Shown: positions 1-6,803, numbered from the stretch's first letter. The stretch is DNA of 22,637 bases from JAXDLH01 sp034666705 (GCA_034666705.1 JAXDLH010000050.1:1-22637); one strand, 5' to 3'. Numbers and translations: made by a program. Notes: generated by a model not told the origin, from the sequence alone.

Positions 1-28
1 GGCGGTCGAGACGTACGTCTCGACCGCC
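1..28 (+). terminator. Perfect 28-bp palindrome, probable intrinsic terminator
   Basis: The first 28 bases are a perfect palindrome that would fold into a 12-bp GC-rich stem with a GTAC tetraloop. A pyrimidine-rich tract (TTCTCTTATC) follows on the plus strand. This fits a rho-independent terminator for a gene ending left of the window. The tract is interrupted by C residues, so termination could be weak, and the palindrome could equally be a repeat-family member. Confidence 0.55.
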
Positions 29-51
29 TTCTCTTATCGAGTTCTTACCCC

Positions 52-80
52 TTGCGCACAGAGCGCGCTTCGAGAATGAT
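52..80 (+). promoter_or_regulatory. Possible sigma-70-type promoter for the epimerase gene
   Basis: TTGCGC at 52-57 and AATGAT at 75-80 are separated by 17 bases and would start transcription about 40 bases before the ATG at 129. Both boxes match the consensus only partly, so this is a weak call. Confidence 0.25.
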
Positions 81-128
81 GTTCAAGGCGGCGCGCGGCC
101 GGAGGCCGTGGGTTGGGAGCCTCGTAAC

Positions 129-1040
129 ATGAAGGTCATCATTGCCGGCGGGTCGGGCTGGATTGGGTCGGCCCTTGCCCACTCGCTCCTCGCGGACGGT
201 CACGAGGTAGTCGTGCTCTCACGCACCGCGCGGCCGTCGACGAGCGTGCCAGGCGCCCACAGCGTGGTCTGGGACGGGCGCACGGTGGGCGCGTGGGCTG
301 CCGAGCTCGCGGGGTGCCACGCGGTCGTAAACCTCGCCGGCGCATCGGTAGCGGACGGACGGTGGACCGAGGCCCGCAAGCAGCTTCTGATGCGCAGCCG
401 AATCGATCCCACCACCACCCTCGTGAACGCCATGGAGCAGATGACCGGAACGATGCCCCTGCTCGTCAGCGCCTCCGCAGTGGGCTACTATGGCGACCGC
501 GGTGCAGAGCCGCTCACGGAGGATGCGCCGCCCGGCCACGATTTCCTGGCGCAGCTTGCCGTTGCATGGGAGGCGTCAGCGTGCCGCGCGAGCGAACTCG
601 GCGCGCGCGTCGTAGTGGCGCGGATCGGGGTGGTCTTGGGCGCGGAGGGAGCGCTGCCGCGTCTCGCCGTACCGTTTCGCTGGTTCGTCGGCGGACCGAT
701 CGGCAGCGGAGACCAGTGGATATCGTGGGTGCACCTGGACGACGTGGTCGGCATGTGTCGCTTCGCTATCGATCACCCGGAGGTCGCTGGGCCGATGAAC
801 GTGACGGCGCCGCACCCGGTGACGAACCGCGAGCTAGCTGAGGCGCTGGCCAACGTGCTCGGCCGGCCATCCTGGATACCGGTGCCGGGCGTCGCGCTGC
901 GGGTCCTGTTTGGCGAGTTGGCCGAGAGTTTGCTCGGCGGGCAGCGAGCCCTGCCCGCCCTCGCACAACGGCTCGGCTACGACTTCCGCGAGCCTGACCT
1001 CATTCCGGCGCTCCGCCAGGCGCTAGACGTGGCGGCATGA
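129..1040 (+). CDS. TIGR01777-family NAD(P)-dependent epimerase (SDR39U1/YfcH type)
   Basis: This 303-residue protein belongs to the atypical extended SDR family represented by E. coli YfcH and human SDR39U1. It is a cytoplasmic nucleotide-sugar-epimerase-like oxidoreductase of unknown substrate. The N-terminus has the Rossmann glycine motif GGSGWIG (residues 7-13), then NLAG near 68-71 and the family signature SASAVGYYG (about 114-122). The C-terminal third, from about residue 225, matches the DUF1731 domain typical of the family, and the length is normal. I chose the ATG at 129 because GGGAG at 115-119 lies 9 bases upstream; a GTG at 108 would add seven residues before the Rossmann strand and has no better ribosome site. 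The GAF gene starts 13 bases downstream, so the two are probably co-transcribed. The family is clear; the substrate is unknown. Confidence 0.9.
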   Translation: MKVIIAGGSGWIGSALAHSLLADGHEVVVLSRTARPSTSVPGAHSVVWDGRTVGAWAAELAGCHAVVNLAGASVADGRWTEARKQLLMRSRIDPTTTLVNAMEQMTGTMPLLVSASAVGYYGDRGAEPLTEDAPPGHDFLAQLAVAWEASACRASELGARVVVARIGVVLGAEGALPRLAVPFRWFVGGPIGSGDQWISWVHLDDVVGMCRFAIDHPEVAGPMNVTAPHPVTNRELAEALANVLGRPSWIPVPGVALRVLFGELAESLLGGQRALPALAQRLGYDFREPDLIPALRQALDVAA

Positions 1041-1053
1041 GAGGGGCGCGCTG

Positions 1054-2316
1054 ATGCACGGCATCTCGGACCGAGTTCGCAGTCAATGCCGGCTGATCGT
1101 CGAGCACACCCGCCTGGTGGCCGGTGGCGTTCGGGTCGGCCTGCTGCTGTACGACGAGACAACGCGGCTGCTGACGCCGGTGGCCAGCACCGAGACCGAG
1201 GTGCCCCTTCAGCAGGTGGCAAATGAGCTGATCGAGCGAAACCACCCCGGCTTTACGATCGGCAACCTCACATACCCGCCGAACGTCAACCCGGTCGTCG
1301 CCGCGGCGTTCGTGGGCCAACGGACGCAGATCACCCCGATGGCCGAGGCACTGGAGAACATCTACCCGCCATCGGTGATGGCGGTGGCACGCGGCATCGC
1401 CGGCATTACGCACATCGCGACCTGCCCGGTCGTCTGGGAAGGACGCTGCCTCGGGATCGTCCGCTTTCAGCTCAGTACTCAGCCCACCGATGCCCTGCAG
1501 GCGCTCATGGAGGCGGCCGCAAGCCAGATCGGCTTGACGCTGGGGAATGCGGAGTTGGTCGAGCAGATGCGCCGCCAACTCGGCGCAACGCATGCGGTCG
1601 GGGAGGTCGCCCGCCTTGGCATGACGGAGGGTGTGGATGCGACGGTGCGCGCGCTCGTCGAGCGCGTGCGGCAGATCGCCGACGCCGACACCGCCTTGGT
1701 CTACCTGTTGGACCCCTCGGGCACCATGTTCCGCGCCGCGGCCCGCTGCGTCGTCGACGACAAGGAGAAGGTTGAGATTGCGCGCGCCGATAAGCCGCTC
1801 GGCCCGCCGCACTCGGTTGGCGAAGGTCTGGCCGGGTGGGTCATCGCCTCCGGTGAGGCCGCATTCGTGCAGGACGACCGCCTCGATCCACGTGTGCAGA
1901 CCCGACGGCCATTTGCGCCCCGGCAGGCCATCATCGCGGTGCCCATGCGCGTCGAGGGGCGCACGATCGGCTGCTTGCGCGTCACCCTGACCGGTTCGCG
2001 CCACTTTACTGAGGCCGATCTCTGGCTCGCGCAGACGCTCGCAGATGAGGCGGCGCTGGCGATCGATAGTGCCAGCCGCCACGAGCAGGCGCTCCTCGAG
2101 GCACGCCGTAAAGGCGCTGAGTCGGCCGTGGCGCTTCTGGAAGAAGCGGCCAGCACCATCGAGGACTTGCGCCGCCTCTCAGCTCCCGGTCAGGACGACG
2201 ATGACGTCGCAGCCCTGAAGGCGCGCCTCACCGCCTCCCGGGAAGCCGCCGAGCGGCTGGAGGCGGCGCTGCAGGCAACCCAACTTTCCGGCACTGCACC
2301 CAATCCCCACTTCTAG
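1054..2316 (+). CDS. Tandem GAF-domain sensor protein with C-terminal coiled coil
   Basis: This 420-residue soluble protein has two GAF-type ligand-sensing domains, at roughly residues 15-165 and 180-345. The second is the clearer one: a long leading helix, then GEGLAGWVIASGEA, a typical GAF segment, and the core strand IIAVPM followed by GCLRV. The tail from about 345 to 410 is charged and Ala/Glu/Arg-rich, consistent with a coiled coil. I see no histidine kinase, GGDEF, HTH or phosphatase domain and no membrane segment, so any output would go through a partner. The ATG at 1054 has GAGGGG about 7 bases upstream. It follows the epimerase by 13 bases. GAF domains bind small molecules such as cyclic nucleotides or chromophores; no conserved bilin cysteine context is evident. 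Ligand and partner are unknown. Confidence 0.85.
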   Translation: MHGISDRVRSQCRLIVEHTRLVAGGVRVGLLLYDETTRLLTPVASTETEVPLQQVANELIERNHPGFTIGNLTYPPNVNPVVAAAFVGQRTQITPMAEALENIYPPSVMAVARGIAGITHIATCPVVWEGRCLGIVRFQLSTQPTDALQALMEAAASQIGLTLGNAELVEQMRRQLGATHAVGEVARLGMTEGVDATVRALVERVRQIADADTALVYLLDPSGTMFRAAARCVVDDKEKVEIARADKPLGPPHSVGEGLAGWVIASGEAAFVQDDRLDPRVQTRRPFAPRQAIIAVPMRVEGRTIGCLRVTLTGSRHFTEADLWLAQTLADEAALAIDSASRHEQALLEARRKGAESAVALLEEAASTIEDLRRLSAPGQDDDDVAALKARLTASREAAERLEAALQATQLSGTAPNPHF

Positions 2317-2624
2317 TGAGTCAGTTCCTCCGTGTGTGGCCTTCGTCCGGTAGGGGGAGGGGCTTGCTTGCTCCCTCCGGCCCGGCGATGGTGGCGCGGG
2401 GCGCTGCGGCGAGGGACAAGCCCTCGCCCTACCGGAACGACGGAACCCACGCAGAGGCTACGATCACGCGCACTGACCCACCACGTGTGAGCGTCCGAGC
2501 TGCTGGGGGCAGGCTTGCGCGAGGTCAGGCATTCTGGCGTGCGATGCGGCGCTCAGGCTGCGTCGATCAGGTGTTGATGCGAGAGCCCGCTCGATCGGGG
2601 CAACGTAGCGGACCTGAGGGGACT
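2317..2624. other. Gene-poor stretch between the GAF gene and tRNA-Ala
   Basis: About 300 bases without a convincing gene. An open frame on the plus strand (2316-2636) starts on the last base of the GAF stop codon, crosses a palindromic repeat and runs into the tRNA 3' end; its Arg/Gly/Pro-rich translation resembles no family. The stretch holds the inverted-repeat element at 2347-2435 and the duplicated tRNA 3' sequence at 2610-2624. I see nothing else definable. Confidence 0.6.
2347..2435. repeat. Palindromic intergenic repeat, family A copy 1
   Basis: The left arm, CCGGTAGGGGGAGGGGCTTG (2347-2366), is nearly the reverse complement of the right arm at 2416-2435, with about one mismatch and one indel over 20 bases. 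The intervening 49 bases are also GC-rich. A second element with the same core (GTAGGGG-CGA-GGCTTG) is at 17209-17310. It begins 30 bases after the GAF stop codon and may act as a transcript-end hairpin, but I see no T-run. Confidence 0.7.
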
Positions 2625-2643
2625 TGGTGGACCTGAGGGGACT
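2610..2643 (-). repeat. Tandem duplication of the tRNA-Ala 3' end
   Basis: The 15-base sequence GGACCTGAGGGGACT occurs exactly at 2610-2624 and again at 2629-2643, a period of 19. The second copy is the acceptor 3' strand plus part of the T-arm of tRNA-Ala; the first lies just outside the tRNA 3' end. Such duplications arise by replication slippage or by site-specific integration and excision at a tRNA 3' end. Confidence 0.75.
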
Positions 2644-2700
2644 CGAACCCCTGACCTCGCGGATGCGAACCGCGCGCTCTCCCAGCTGAGCTACAGGCCC
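2625..2700 (-). tRNA. tRNA-Ala (anticodon CGC)
   Basis: The minus strand folds into a full cloverleaf. The acceptor stem is GGGCCTG with CAGGTCC; it contains the G3:U70 wobble pair that is the identity element for alanyl-tRNA synthetase. The D-arm starts TAGCTCAGCTGGGAGAGC. The anticodon stem is CGCGG/CCGCG with loop TTCGCAT, giving anticodon CGC. The T-arm is AGGGG-TTCGAGT-CCCCT, followed by discriminator A. The 3' CCA is encoded (2625-2627). Length is 76 bases with CCA. It reads GCG codons, which are common in this GC-rich sequence. No clear T-rich terminator follows. Confidence 0.97.
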
Positions 2701-2713
2701 CGGCGCGAGAAAG

Positions 2714-2732
2714 AAAAAGGCCCGGGTGGGCC
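2714..2732 (-). terminator. Terminator-like hairpin plus T-run in the tRNA leader
   Basis: On the minus strand GGCCC-ACCC-GGGCC (2732-2719) is followed directly by TTTTT and CTTTC. This is the form of a short intrinsic terminator. It lies 14 bases before the 5' end of tRNA-Ala and just after a TATACT box (2745-2740). It may insulate the tRNA from antisense transcription or attenuate the tRNA transcript; the stem is only 5 bp, so it may be incidental. Confidence 0.35.
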
Positions 2733-2754
2733 GCCCGGAAGTATAGCACTCGCG

Positions 2755-2809
2755 CATGGAGGGCGCGCGATCGGGCACCCTCTATGAACGTCACACGCAT
2801 GGAGGGTGC
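2755..2809 (+). promoter_or_regulatory. Three-arm leader with Shine-Dalgarno inside a hairpin
   Basis: Arm B, GCACCCTCTATG (2775-2786), pairs along all 12 positions (one G-U) with arm C, CATGGAGGGTGC (2798-2809). Arm C contains the GGAGGG ribosome-binding site of the SDR gene starting at 2813. Arm A, CATGGAGGGCGC (2755-2766), is nearly identical to arm C and can pair with arm B instead (one C-A mismatch, 8-base loop), which would free the ribosome site. The pairings are read directly; a switching role is inference, and a promoter upstream of 2755 is not evident. Confidence 0.45.
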
Positions 2810-2812
2810 AAC

Positions 2813-3607
2813 ATGGACCTGCAATTAGCGAACAAAGGCGCCGTCGTGACCGGCTCGACCCGCGGCATCGGCAAGCACATCGCACTGGCCCTCGCCCGCG
2901 AAGGCTGCAACGTGGCCATCTCCGGCCGCACCGCCGACACCCTTGCAGTCACGGCGCAGGAGATACGCGATCTCGGCGTCAAGGTCCACGCCGCCCAGAT
3001 CGATCTCATGGAACCGGGCGGCCCCGAGTGCCTCATCGACGAGGCCTACGCCGCATTCCGGCGACTCGACGTGCTGGTGAACTGCGTTGGTGGGGGGCGC
3101 GGCGGCCGCTTCGTCGATACGACCGACGCGCAGTGGCAGGAGACGCTGGACCTGAACGTCTTCCCATCAATTCGTGCCAGTCGTGCCGCCATTCCGCACA
3201 TGCAGGCCGCAGGGGGCGGCTCGATCGTCACCATCTCGTCCATCTATGGCCGCGAGGTAGGACCGCTGCCCGACGTGGCGCCTGCCTACAGCGCGCCCTA
3301 CCACCTGGCGAAGATGGCCGAGATCAGCCTATCGAAAACGATGGCGCGCGAGCTGGCGCCGCTCGGCATTCGCGTGAATACGGTCGCTCCTGGTTCGATC
3401 ATCTTTCCCGGTGGCTCGTGGGCGCGCCGCGTGAACGAAGCCCCAGACCACCTCGCGGGGTTCATCCACGACGAGCTGCCACTGGGCCGCTTCGGCCGCC
3501 CCGAGGAGGTTGCGGCAGTGGTCGTCTTCCTCGCCTCGCCGCTCGCCAGCCTCGTCACCGGTGCCAGCATCAACGTCGACGGCGGCCAAACGCGATCGAC
3601 AATCTGA
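2813..3607 (+). CDS. Classical SDR-family oxidoreductase
   Basis: This 264-residue cytoplasmic NAD(P)-dependent dehydrogenase/reductase resembles 3-oxoacyl-ACP reductases (FabG type), but the substrate cannot be assigned. The cofactor motif TGSTRGIG is at residues 13-20, and NCVGG (90-94) replaces the usual NNAG. The conserved Asn is N115. The catalytic serines are at 142-143, and the YxxxK motif is YHLAK (Y163, K167). The serine-to-tyrosine spacing of about 20 residues exceeds the usual 12-13, so the loop over the active site is enlarged. The C-terminus ends in the family-typical VTGASINVDGG. The ATG at 2813 has GGAGGG at 2801-2806; an in-frame ATG at 2756 would add 19 residues ahead of the Rossmann strand and lacks a ribosome site. 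The ribosome site lies inside a hairpin (see 2755-2809). Confidence 0.9.
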   Translation: MDLQLANKGAVVTGSTRGIGKHIALALAREGCNVAISGRTADTLAVTAQEIRDLGVKVHAAQIDLMEPGGPECLIDEAYAAFRRLDVLVNCVGGGRGGRFVDTTDAQWQETLDLNVFPSIRASRAAIPHMQAAGGGSIVTISSIYGREVGPLPDVAPAYSAPYHLAKMAEISLSKTMARELAPLGIRVNTVAPGSIIFPGGSWARRVNEAPDHLAGFIHDELPLGRFGRPEEVAAVVVFLASPLASLVTGASINVDGGQTRSTI

Positions 3608-3610
3608 CGT

Positions 3611-4050
3611 ATTGCGGATTTGGGATTGCAAATTGCGGATTAGGCACGTATGACACCAGATCTCCTTCGGGCGCGGACCAAGAGCTATGCCCTGGGTGTC
3701 ATGTCCCTGGTGGAGACACTTCCGCGAACTCGGTCTGCGGACGTGATCGGGCGGCAGCTTATCCGCTCGGCAACCTCTGTCGGAGCAAACTATCGGGCCG
3801 CATGTAGAGCCAAGTCGAAACCGGACTTCATCGCAAAGATAGGTATCGTCGAAGAAGAAGCCATGAATGTCTTTACTGGCTGGAGCTAATCATTGAGAGC
3901 AAGCTTCTCCAGCCCGAACGGCTTGAATTCCTTATGCGGGAGGGCCACGAAATACTCGCCATCGTGGTCGCGTCAATTCGAACAGCACGGCGAGAACCAC
4001 ATTGAGCGCTCACTCCTAATCCGCATTCCGAAATTCGCAATTTGCAATTG
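3611..4050 (+). mobile_element. Four-helix-bundle (IVP-type) unit with flanking inverted repeats
   Basis: A unit more AT-rich than its surroundings fills the gap between the convergent SDR and cysteine desulfurase genes. Its ends carry matching inverted sequence: TGCGGATTAGG at 3634-3644 against CCTAATCCGCA at 4015-4025, and GCAAATTGCG at 3629-3638 against CGCAATTTGC at 4036-4045. It encloses a four-helix-bundle gene of the family first known from intervening sequences in 23S rRNA. Similar AATTGC-rich flanks around such genes suggest a small mobile-like cassette; no mobilising enzyme is present. Its right end directly abuts the desulfurase stop codon at 4051. Confidence 0.55.
3650..4005 (+). 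pseudogene. Frameshifted four-helix-bundle protein (TIGR02436/S23-like)
   Basis: The first 71 codons (from ATG 3650) encode a typical four-helix-bundle protein start: RTKSYALGVMSLVETLP, then IGRQLIRSATSVGANYRAA and FIAKIGIVEEEA. After GCC at 3860-3862 the frame breaks, giving a premature stop at 3887-3889. In the next frame the family's remaining sequence continues at once: ECLYWLELIIESKLLQPERL, then FLMREGHEILAIVVASIRTA, ending at TGA 4003-4005. Restoring one base (for example G, giving GCC GAT GAA) yields 118 residues, the usual family length. A single-base deletion is therefore the simplest reading, unless it is a sequencing error. The family is related to Avd of diversity-generating retroelements, but no reverse transcriptase is nearby. 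Confidence 0.85.
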
Positions 4051-5211
4051 TCAGCGCCGCAGGGCTCTGGCGCGATCGATGAGCTTGGGCAGCACGTCGA
4101 GGACGTAGGCGACGTCGTCTGCGGTGTTCTCGGGGCCGAGGCTGAGGCGGAGGTTGCCCTCGGCCAGCAGCGGTGGCAGGCCCATCGCTTTGAGTACGTG
4201 AGATGGCTCGAGCGTCGCCGAGGTGCATGCCGAGCCGGAGGCAGCCGAGATGCCTTGCACGTCGAGCTGCTGCAGCAGCGCCTCCCCATCCACGCGCTCG
4301 AAACAGAAGCTCGCCACGTGTGGCAGGCGCTCCACCGGGTGGCCGGTCAACACGCTGCCGGGGACCCGCTCCAACACGCCGTCGACGAGTTGCTGGGACA
4401 GAATCTTCACCTGTGCTGACCGGTCGGTGCTCGCCGGCAGCGCCTGCTCGAACGCGTGCGCCATCCCCATGATCGCCGGCACATTTTCCGGGCCAGCGCG
4501 CCGCCCCCGCTCTTGATCGCCACCCAATTGCTGCGCCTGGAGCAGCACGCCGCGCCGAACCCAGAGGAGCCCGGCCCCCAATGGACCACCAACTTTGTGG
4601 GCCGAGAGCGAGAGAAGATCGACGCCGAGTGCGCCCACGTCGAGGGGAAGGTAGCCGGCCGCGGCCACCGCATCCGTTTGCACGGGAATCGCCGGCGAAT
4701 GTGCCTTGACAATCCGCACCACCTCGGCGAGCGGCTCGATCGTGCCGACCTCGTTGTTCGCGAGCATCACGGACACGAGGACCGTCTCGTCGTCGAGCGC
4801 AGCCGCAAGGGCTTCGAGGTCGACCCGGCCCGTCCCGTCGACGGGCAGATAGGTGACGCGCCAGCCCTGCTTCTCAAGCTGCTGGCAACAGTCCAGGACC
4901 GCACGATGCTCGACCAGCGATGTGACAAGGTGGCGCCCGCGGTGCTGGCTCGCCTGTGCCACGCCACGAACGGCGAGGTTGATCGACTCAGTCCCGGAGC
5001 TCGTGAGCACGAGGTCGTTCGGTCCAGCGGCAAGGCACTCCGCGATGCGGCGCCGCGCGCCGTCCACGTCGCGCTTCAGCGCGCGTGCGTCGCGATAGAG
5101 CGCGCCGGGGCTGAGCCAGCGCTCGGTGAAGTAGGGCGCTATCGCCTCGAATACCCCGGGTGCGAGCGCGGTCGTCGCCGTATGGTCAAAGTAAACTCGC
5201 CGCCGCTCCAT
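4051..5211 (-). CDS. Cysteine desulfurase (NifS/IscS family) with altered PLP pocket
   Basis: This 386-residue class V aminotransferase-fold enzyme would use PLP to take sulfur from cysteine for Fe-S cluster or thio-cofactor synthesis. Visible residues: H102 (EHRAVL), D180 (QTDAV), the Schiff-base lysine K206 in SLSAHK, and the persulfide cysteine C329 in SGSACTSATLEPSHVL, followed by LSLGPENT. Numbering runs parallel to E. coli IscS. The usual Gln of DAVQAAG (IscS Q183) is Ala here (DAVAAAG). The N-terminal motif is FDHTATT instead of LDxxATT. The ATG at 5211 follows GGGGG by about 5 bases. The AIM24-domain gene lies 43 bases upstream on the same strand, so co-transcription is likely. No iscU, sufE or thiI is present, so the sulfur acceptor is unknown. 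Confidence 0.92.
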   Translation of the reverse strand: MERRRVYFDHTATTALAPGVFEAIAPYFTERWLSPGALYRDARALKRDVDGARRRIAECLAAGPNDLVLTSSGTESINLAVRGVAQASQHRGRHLVTSLVEHRAVLDCCQQLEKQGWRVTYLPVDGTGRVDLEALAAALDDETVLVSVMLANNEVGTIEPLAEVVRIVKAHSPAIPVQTDAVAAAGYLPLDVGALGVDLLSLSAHKVGGPLGAGLLWVRRGVLLQAQQLGGDQERGRRAGPENVPAIMGMAHAFEQALPASTDRSAQVKILSQQLVDGVLERVPGSVLTGHPVERLPHVASFCFERVDGEALLQQLDVQGISAASGSACTSATLEPSHVLKAMGLPPLLAEGNLRLSLGPENTADDVAYVLDVLPKLIDRARALRR

Positions 5212-5254
5212 GCATGCCCCCGGGTCGATTATGGCGGAGGGCGGGGAGCTTCGC

Positions 5255-6301
5255 CTAGCCGAGATTGCCCAGCACGGTGCCGAGGGCGCCGCCGATGCCG
5301 GTTGGGTCCACCGCGCCGAGTACCTGACTCATGCCGCTCGCGACCGCGCCAGCCCCGCCGCCGCGCGCGTCGACCTGAATTCTGGACGCAATCTGGCTCA
5401 CCAACCGCGCAAATGGGAGGGTCTGCAGCCACACGTTGCCGGGTCCCCGCAGCTCCGCCAGGAACAATCCCTCGCTGAAGAGGATGTTCTTGATGCCTTT
5501 CACGCGGCGAATGCTGAACCCCACGCCCGAGTCGAATAGCGCCACGCTGCCGGGCTCCGCGAGGAGGGTCTGCCGCGGCGCGAGCTCATATTGCACGACC
5601 TCGCCGTCGATCTGCGCGAACACCAGTCCATTGCCATGGATACGCTGCAGGACGAAGCCTTCACCACCGAAGAACATCGTGCCCAGATTCTGCTGGAAGC
5701 GTGGACTCACCGTCACCGAGTCCTGCGCGGCGAGGAATGAGCCACTCTGCAGCGCGTAGTCATGAGTTCCGTCCACCTGCAGTGCGACGATCTTGCCGGG
5801 CACGCGCGGCGTAAAGGCGACGACGCCGGCCTGATCGCCCGCGCTGAACTCGGAAACCAGCGGGGTCGCGCCAGAGATCATGCGGCCGAACATCGCCCAT
5901 GGTGAGCCCGCCGCGACCGTGTTCATGTTGATCGTATCGGTCATCCATCCGAGCGCGCCGGTCTGGGCAACGATTTTCTGCCCAGGATCGAGGCTAACCT
6001 CGACGGCGGGCATGACCGTTCCCACGATCTGGTACGCAATGGGACCCGAAAGCGCCACACCGCAGACGATGCAGATCACCGATGAGGATGGACTCACGGC
6101 TCCACACCCGCCGCAACGCCGACCCTGCGGGTGAATCAGATTCGGAGAGATGACTGGGTCGTCCATCGCGGGCGATGGCGGCGGCATCGTGCCAAAGGGT
6201 ATTTGCGCGACTTCGTTTGGCGGGGGCGCGGCTTGCGCCTGCTGAATTCGCGCTGACAGCCCCCCGGTTCGCCGCGCCCCGAACCGCTGCATCTCATCCA
6301 T
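5255..6301 (-). CDS. AIM24/TIGR00266-family protein with N-terminal zinc ribbon
   Basis: This 348-residue protein has a disordered Pro/Ala-rich N-terminus (1-60), a zinc-ribbon-like motif (CGGC at 63-66, C77 and C80), and an AIM24 (DUF124) beta-rich domain from about 90 to 310. Typical family segments are GALGWMTDTINM, ATPLVSEFSA, GGEGFVLQRIHGNG and EPGSVALFD. The C-terminal 35 residues are Gly/Ala-rich. AIM24 proteins are soluble TRAP-like folds of poorly known function; the yeast namesake affects mitochondrial architecture. The ATG at 6301 has AGGAGG 6 bases upstream, a near-ideal site. It is followed after 43 bases by the cysteine desulfurase. The pairing does not establish a shared function. 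Confidence 0.85.
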   Translation of the reverse strand: MDEMQRFGARRTGGLSARIQQAQAAPPPNEVAQIPFGTMPPPSPAMDDPVISPNLIHPQGRRCGGCGAVSPSSSVICIVCGVALSGPIAYQIVGTVMPAVEVSLDPGQKIVAQTGALGWMTDTINMNTVAAGSPWAMFGRMISGATPLVSEFSAGDQAGVVAFTPRVPGKIVALQVDGTHDYALQSGSFLAAQDSVTVSPRFQQNLGTMFFGGEGFVLQRIHGNGLVFAQIDGEVVQYELAPRQTLLAEPGSVALFDSGVGFSIRRVKGIKNILFSEGLFLAELRGPGNVWLQTLPFARLVSQIASRIQVDARGGGAGAVASGMSQVLGAVDPTGIGGALGTVLGNLG

Positions 6302-6490
6302 CAGACGCCTCCTGCCGGATGGGCCGGATCACACCGACCCAGTCCATCACGCACTCATTCATTGCATCTCCATACGGCGACGCAATGGACTCGTCTACAG
6401 GTTGATATCGGCGGCTGGCTTCAGATCATCCAGTGACGCGCAGCCAGTTCACTTCGGCCCGGCAATGCTATTGAGGGACAGAAGTGAGCG

Positions 6491-6706
6491 TCAGGCGCCG
6501 CGGCCGCTCCGCTCAGGACGGTCAAAGTCCAGCGCGTCGAGCAACTGACTACCGAGCACCCGATACGCCCGACCGACTCGCGCCGCTCGCAGCTTGCCCG
6601 CCTTCAGCCAGCGACGCGCCGTCGCGTCGCTGATGCGAAGAATCTGGCATACCTCAGACAGGGTATAGACAGCATTGGGGCGAATCTCAATGTTCGAGCC
6701 GACCAT
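6491..6706 (-). CDS. Small excisionase-type (HTH_17/MerR-like) DNA-binding protein
   Basis: This 71-residue protein consists almost entirely of a winged helix-turn-helix of the excisionase/MerR type: YTLSEVCQILRISDATARRW, then LKAGKLRAARVGRAYRV, at about residues 14-52. Such proteins bind DNA as phage/ICE directionality factors or as small chromosomal regulators; with no integrase nearby the latter seems likelier. The ATG at 6706 is preceded by AAGGAG with a 9-base spacer. The 189 bases to the AIM24 start contain no gene. A possible promoter and a structured leader lie upstream (6804-6913). Targets are unknown. Confidence 0.8.
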   Translation of the reverse strand: MVGSNIEIRPNAVYTLSEVCQILRISDATARRWLKAGKLRAARVGRAYRVLGSQLLDALDFDRPERSGRGA

Positions 6707-6803
6707 AGGGATACTCTCCTTCTCGTGGCGCCGCGATTGTCGTCATTGACAGTCGATCTGGACCGAGGAGCTCGGACTCAATCGGTATTCGCCAGCTCTC
6801 TAC

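Noticed and set aside
1000..2082. 360-codon open frame on the minus strand
   Set aside because: It is antisense to the GAF protein and has no recognisable domain.
2316..2636. 106-codon open frame after the GAF gene
   Set aside because: It spans a palindromic repeat and the tRNA 3' region, has low-complexity Arg/Gly/Pro composition and no ribosome site or family match.
2756..2812. Upstream in-frame ATG of the SDR gene
   Set aside because: It adds 19 residues with no homology before the Rossmann strand and lacks a Shine-Dalgarno.
3650..4005. Part of a diversity-generating retroelement (Avd)
   Set aside because: No reverse transcriptase, template repeat or variable repeat is visible, and the gene is frameshifted.
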